The notes under the pieces: model-generated
What the model was told of the DNA's origin: nothing
What the model saw: the letters and a program-made list of their open reading frames with translations, nothing else
The model's database searches: none
Shown here: positions 6,552-9,162 of the stretch, in pieces
Numbering within the stretch: position 1 is the stretch's first letter
Layout of the letters: each line of letters opens with the position of its first letter
Position numbers and translations under genes: made by a program
Assembly: GCA_945885645.1 (NCBI GenBank)
Contig: CAMCYV010000047.1
Coordinates: 1-9,162 of the forward strand
Length of the DNA: 9,162 nt
Direction: 5' to 3'
From: Bifidobacterium breve
GTDB taxonomy: Bacteria > Actinomycetota > Actinomycetes > S36-B12

Positions 6552-7664
6552 ATGGAAAGCAACAGCTGGCCCGTTGTTCTTACCAATATCGCCGGTCCAC
6601 ACCCATTAACCGCTGATCACGTTGATTGGGCCATGCATGAAATACTCAGTGGTCGATCAACCGATGCCCAAATCGCTTCGTTTGTCATGGGGTTAAAAAT
6701 CAAAGGGGAAACACCCGAGCAGGTGTCAGCCCTGGCAGCCACCATGTTGGAATTCGCCAATCTTGTCCCGATCCCGCCCCAAATGTCCGTTGTGTTGGAC
6801 ATCGTTGGCACGGGCGGAGATGGGTCCCACTCGGTCAATATCAGCACTATGGCCGCGGTTGTGGCGGCGTCATGTGGCGTGACTGTGATTAAGCATGGAA
6901 ATCGGGCAGTTTCCAGCTCAGCGGGCTCGGCAGATCTCCTTGAAGCACTCGGGCTTGATTTAGACCTCAGTGCCGAACAGGTGGGAATGGTTGCCCAAGA
7001 GGCTGGGATTGCCTTCTGTTTTGCGCCCAAACACCACCCAGCAATGCGTTTTGCCGGGCCAGCCCGAACCCAGTTGGGAATTCCCACAGTTTTCAATATT
7101 TTGGGTCCACTGACCAACCCGGCACTGGCCAACGCGGCTCTGGTCGGCTGCGCAAACCTGGTTCTTGCCCCCGTCATGGCAAATGTGCTGGCCGCGCGAG
7201 GTGTTCGCGCTTTGGTTGTTCGGGGAATGGACGGCCTGGACGAAATCTCCCTTTCAGGACCCACCCAAGTCTGGGATGCGACCAGCGGCGTAGTTGTTGA
7301 GACGATCTTGGATCCTGCTGATTTCGGGAATGTGGGTTTTCTCGAAGTACACCTCCGAGGAGGAACCCCAGAACGCAATGCCGACCTGACCCGCAAAGTT
7401 TTTGGTGGTTCCGATCCTGGTGCTGATTCGGAAGTTGTTGTTTCCATTCGTCGCGCGGTGGCCCTCAATGCTGCAGCCGCTTTAGCCGCAGCAGCATCGG
7501 TAGAAAATCCTGCGAGCAGTTCTGAACCGTTGATCGATCGGATCCACAACTATTTACCTCGGGCTACGGCAGCGCTGGAAAGCGGTAACACGTGGAAAGT
7601 TTTTGAAAAATGGGTCACGGTTGTGGCTCAAGTTAAAAACTCTTTAGAAGCAGGTAATTCGTGA
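6552..7664 (+). CDS. trpD: Anthranilate phosphoribosyltransferase
   Basis: TrpD transfers phosphoribose from PRPP to anthranilate, the second committed step of tryptophan synthesis in the cytoplasm. The protein has 370 residues, a little longer than the usual 340-350, with a short N-terminal extension and a loose C-terminus. The N-terminal helical domain (about 17-75) precedes the nucleoside phosphoribosyltransferase fold. Motifs are GTGGDGSHSVN (86-96) and KHGNRAVSS (114-122) for PRPP and anthranilate, FAPKHHPA (157-164), R172 at the expected anthranilate-binding arginine, NILGPLTNP (182-190), and DGLDE (227-231) for metal-PRPP binding. All look intact. The ATG is preceded by AGGA (6541-6544) at 7 nt. 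No other trp gene is present, as is usual for trpD at this locus in actinobacteria. Its 3' end overlaps the convergent nuclease gene by 21 nt. Confidence 0.97.
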   Translation: MESNSWPVVLTNIAGPHPLTADHVDWAMHEILSGRSTDAQIASFVMGLKIKGETPEQVSALAATMLEFANLVPIPPQMSVVLDIVGTGGDGSHSVNISTMAAVVAASCGVTVIKHGNRAVSSSAGSADLLEALGLDLDLSAEQVGMVAQEAGIAFCFAPKHHPAMRFAGPARTQLGIPTVFNILGPLTNPALANAALVGCANLVLAPVMANVLAARGVRALVVRGMDGLDEISLSGPTQVWDATSGVVVETILDPADFGNVGFLEVHLRGGTPERNADLTRKVFGGSDPGADSEVVVSIRRAVALNAAAALAAAASVENPASSSEPLIDRIHNYLPRATAALESGNTWKVFEKWVTVVAQVKNSLEAGNS

Positions 7665-9162
7665 TACGCCAGGTGCTCGAGGGCCAACAGGGCGCCCAAG
7701 TGGTTGGTGCCCGGTAATCGCTGCAAGGCGTTCGCTGACAACCCGGCGTATGTCGGAAAATTGCACGGTTTCTTTTCCGCCGCAGTCAATTGGCATGGAG
7801 AGATCAGACGAACTTGCTACTAGCCGCACACCATCACTCTCCAACCACCGAAGGAGGTCAAATGCTTCCTCGGTGACACCGGCGGGTGCAGGTGCAATTC
7901 CCGGCTCGATGTATTCAGCACTTGCAATTAATGCTGCGACGTGAGGCCAAGGATCAAAGCCAGCTTCAACGACACCGGCCGCAGCTAACCGACCATAGCG
8001 AATAACGTGAATTTCCCAACCACCCTCAGCGGTGCTTTGTGCTGCGACGAGTTCGGGTGTTGAGGAAATCCAGCGCAATCTTTCCGTGCGAAAAACCGCA
8101 TTGACGTAATGCCCTAGTGCCTCACGCCAAGCTGCTGCCTCCTCGAATCTTTCAGCATTAGCAAGGGTTTCCATGAGTGAGTTGATGTGCGTGACGATTG
8201 CTGATGTACTTCCTGACATGGCGATCGATGCATGATTAACGATTTCTATGTACTGCGCACGGTCGTGTTCGCGGATGCAGGGTGCGATGCATTTTCCGAG
8301 TTCGGCACGAACGCAGCCAGGGATGTCAGTGCGAGGCTGGGCAGCAATCTTCGCGGTGCAGGTTCGCAGGGAAATGGTCTCGTTGATTACTTCAAGTGCG
8401 GAGTTGGCGGCAGCGCGGGATGTGAATGGCCCTATATAGCGCGCACCCTCCGTTGAATCGTCTTTCAATTGTTTCGTAATTATTAATCGGGGAGCCGGTT
8501 CTGCGGTCAGTTTGAGCCAAGAGACTGAATCAGCGGCCCGTGAGCGTCGGTTGTATCGAGGTTGTTCGTTCACGATTAATCTCAGTTCGCGAATTTTCGC
8601 TTCAAGAATTGTTGAACAAACGATGGGCCGAACGCGTTGGGCAATCCCAATCATTTCGGACATGCGGCGACGGCTCTCCGCTGCGGTGAAGTAGGTGCGC
8701 ACGCGATTGCGGATGTTCTTTGACGTCCCAATGTAGAGCGGGCGTCCCTGTGGATCTTCGAAAATGTAGACACCCGGTTTCGCCGGTAGTCCTTCGGCCA
8801 AACTTTTCTTGTTTCGTTGAACATCACTCACCCGTGAAGTGAATGCGTTTAAATCTTCGAGGGTGTGCACGCCGTAATTCCCGAGGCGCTCAAAAAGTCG
8901 GTGCATTACATCAGTTGTCGCGCGGGCATCGTCAAAGGCTCGGTGCGTTGGTGCTATTTCGGTGTTAAAAAATGCACTGAGGGTTGAGAGTTTGCAATTG
9001 CGAACTTCATCACGGTGAAGTGCCAACCGAGCAATGCGCGCCGTGTCTATCACCTTGTTATTTGGCCAGGAGATGTCAAATTTTGTGCAAGCCCCTTTAA
9101 GGAACCCAATGTCGTAAGGAGCGTTGTGGGCAACAAAGACACACTCACCGGCGAAATCGAGA
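7644..9162 (-). CDS. DEDDh exonuclease / GIY-YIG (UvrC-like) fusion nuclease (N-terminus beyond window)
   Basis: The frame is open to the window edge, giving 505 visible codons; a start within the window (e.g. GTG at 9053) would cut the exonuclease domain. The DnaQ-type domain shows ExoII VAHNAPYD (10-17, D17) and ExoIII HRAFDDA (H73, D78). ExoI lies outside. The GIY-YIG domain has GVYIF (Y132), YIG (Y143), R153, E192 and PRYN (N204), the full UvrC-like catalytic set. Next comes a four-Cys stretch, C268, C283, C291 and C295, resembling the iron-sulfur cysteines reported for UvrC, and a UVR-like helix pair around ERFEEAAAWREAL (337-349). UvrC's C-terminal RNase H-like and HhH domains are absent. 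A further ~155 residues have no motif I recognise. The architecture matches the actinobacterial protein beside trpD (M. tuberculosis Rv2191, from memory). A repair role is inferred. Confidence 0.92.
   Translation of the reverse strand, partial: LDFAGECVFVAHNAPYDIGFLKGACTKFDISWPNNKVIDTARIARLALHRDEVRNCKLSTLSAFFNTEIAPTHRAFDDARATTDVMHRLFERLGNYGVHTLEDLNAFTSRVSDVQRNKKSLAEGLPAKPGVYIFEDPQGRPLYIGTSKNIRNRVRTYFTAAESRRRMSEMIGIAQRVRPIVCSTILEAKIRELRLIVNEQPRYNRRSRAADSVSWLKLTAEPAPRLIITKQLKDDSTEGARYIGPFTSRAAANSALEVINETISLRTCTAKIAAQPRTDIPGCVRAELGKCIAPCIREHDRAQYIEIVNHASIAMSGSTSAIVTHINSLMETLANAERFEEAAAWREALGHYVNAVFRTERLRWISSTPELVAAQSTAEGGWEIHVIRYGRLAAAGVVEAGFDPWPHVAALIASAEYIEPGIAPAPAGVTEEAFDLLRWLESDGVRLVASSSDLSMPIDCGGKETVQFSDIRRVVSERLAAITGHQPLGRPVGPRAPGVSRITCF

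Noticed and set aside
6617..7549. 310-residue open frame on the - strand opposite trpD
   Set aside because: It lies entirely within trpD, whose motifs are intact. The translation is Ser/Thr/Arg/Pro-rich without recognisable domains, typical of an antisense shadow.
7681..7712. Imperfect GC-rich hairpin near the 3' end of the nuclease gene (5 + 3 bp with a bulge)
   Set aside because: It is bulged, inside coding sequence and without a U tract on either strand. It is not convincing as a terminator for trpD.
1..9162. A defence island, mobile element, CRISPR array or biosynthetic cluster
   Set aside because: There is no transposase, integrase, repeat-spacer pattern, toxin-antitoxin pair or unusual composition. 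All genes fit a conserved actinobacterial housekeeping locus.

Overview
The window comes from an actinobacterium, most likely a Micrococcales/Microbacteriaceae-type organism of moderate GC content. The reasons are the actinobacteria-specific cytochrome oxidase subunit IV (CtaF), a diheme QcrC, a three-helix QcrA, a cytochrome b with the PDWY variant of the Qo motif, and a DnaQ/GIY-YIG fusion protein next to trpD. As I recall it, the arrangement resembles the Mycobacterium tuberculosis region (Rv2191, trpD, ctaE-qcrCAB, then ctaF). The family-level placement is inferred from protein resemblance, not from a search.

Layout: (1) The 3' end of ctaF lies at the left edge on the + strand. (2) A complete lipoprotein L,D-transpeptidase gene follows on +, with a TTG start. 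(3) A perfect 20-bp hairpin serves as a likely bidirectional terminator between it and the respiratory operon. (4) ctaE-qcrC-qcrA-qcrB is on the - strand, reading right to left, with 4-nt ATGA overlaps at qcrC/qcrA and qcrA/qcrB. (5) A 116-bp divergent intergenic region follows. (6) A small gene for a degenerate receiver domain and trpD are on +, 9 nt apart. (7) A DEDDh exonuclease-GIY-YIG (UvrC-like) gene on - converges on trpD, overlaps it by 21 nt, and runs off the right edge.

Function: CtaE and CtaF are subunits of the aa3-type cytochrome c oxidase, and QcrC, QcrA and QcrB form the cytochrome bcc complex. In actinobacteria these join in a bcc-aa3 supercomplex that passes electrons from menaquinol to oxygen, with the diheme QcrC replacing a soluble cytochrome c. 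The L,D-transpeptidase crosslinks peptidoglycan, TrpD makes phosphoribosyl-anthranilate for tryptophan, and the fusion protein is probably a DNA repair or processing nuclease.

I see no RNA gene, CRISPR array, insertion sequence or prophage. No intergenic gap exceeds about 120 bp. Most of the window is a well-known housekeeping neighbourhood. The least explained items are the receiver-like protein lacking most phosphotransfer residues, the palindrome in the divergent promoter region, and the multi-domain nuclease.
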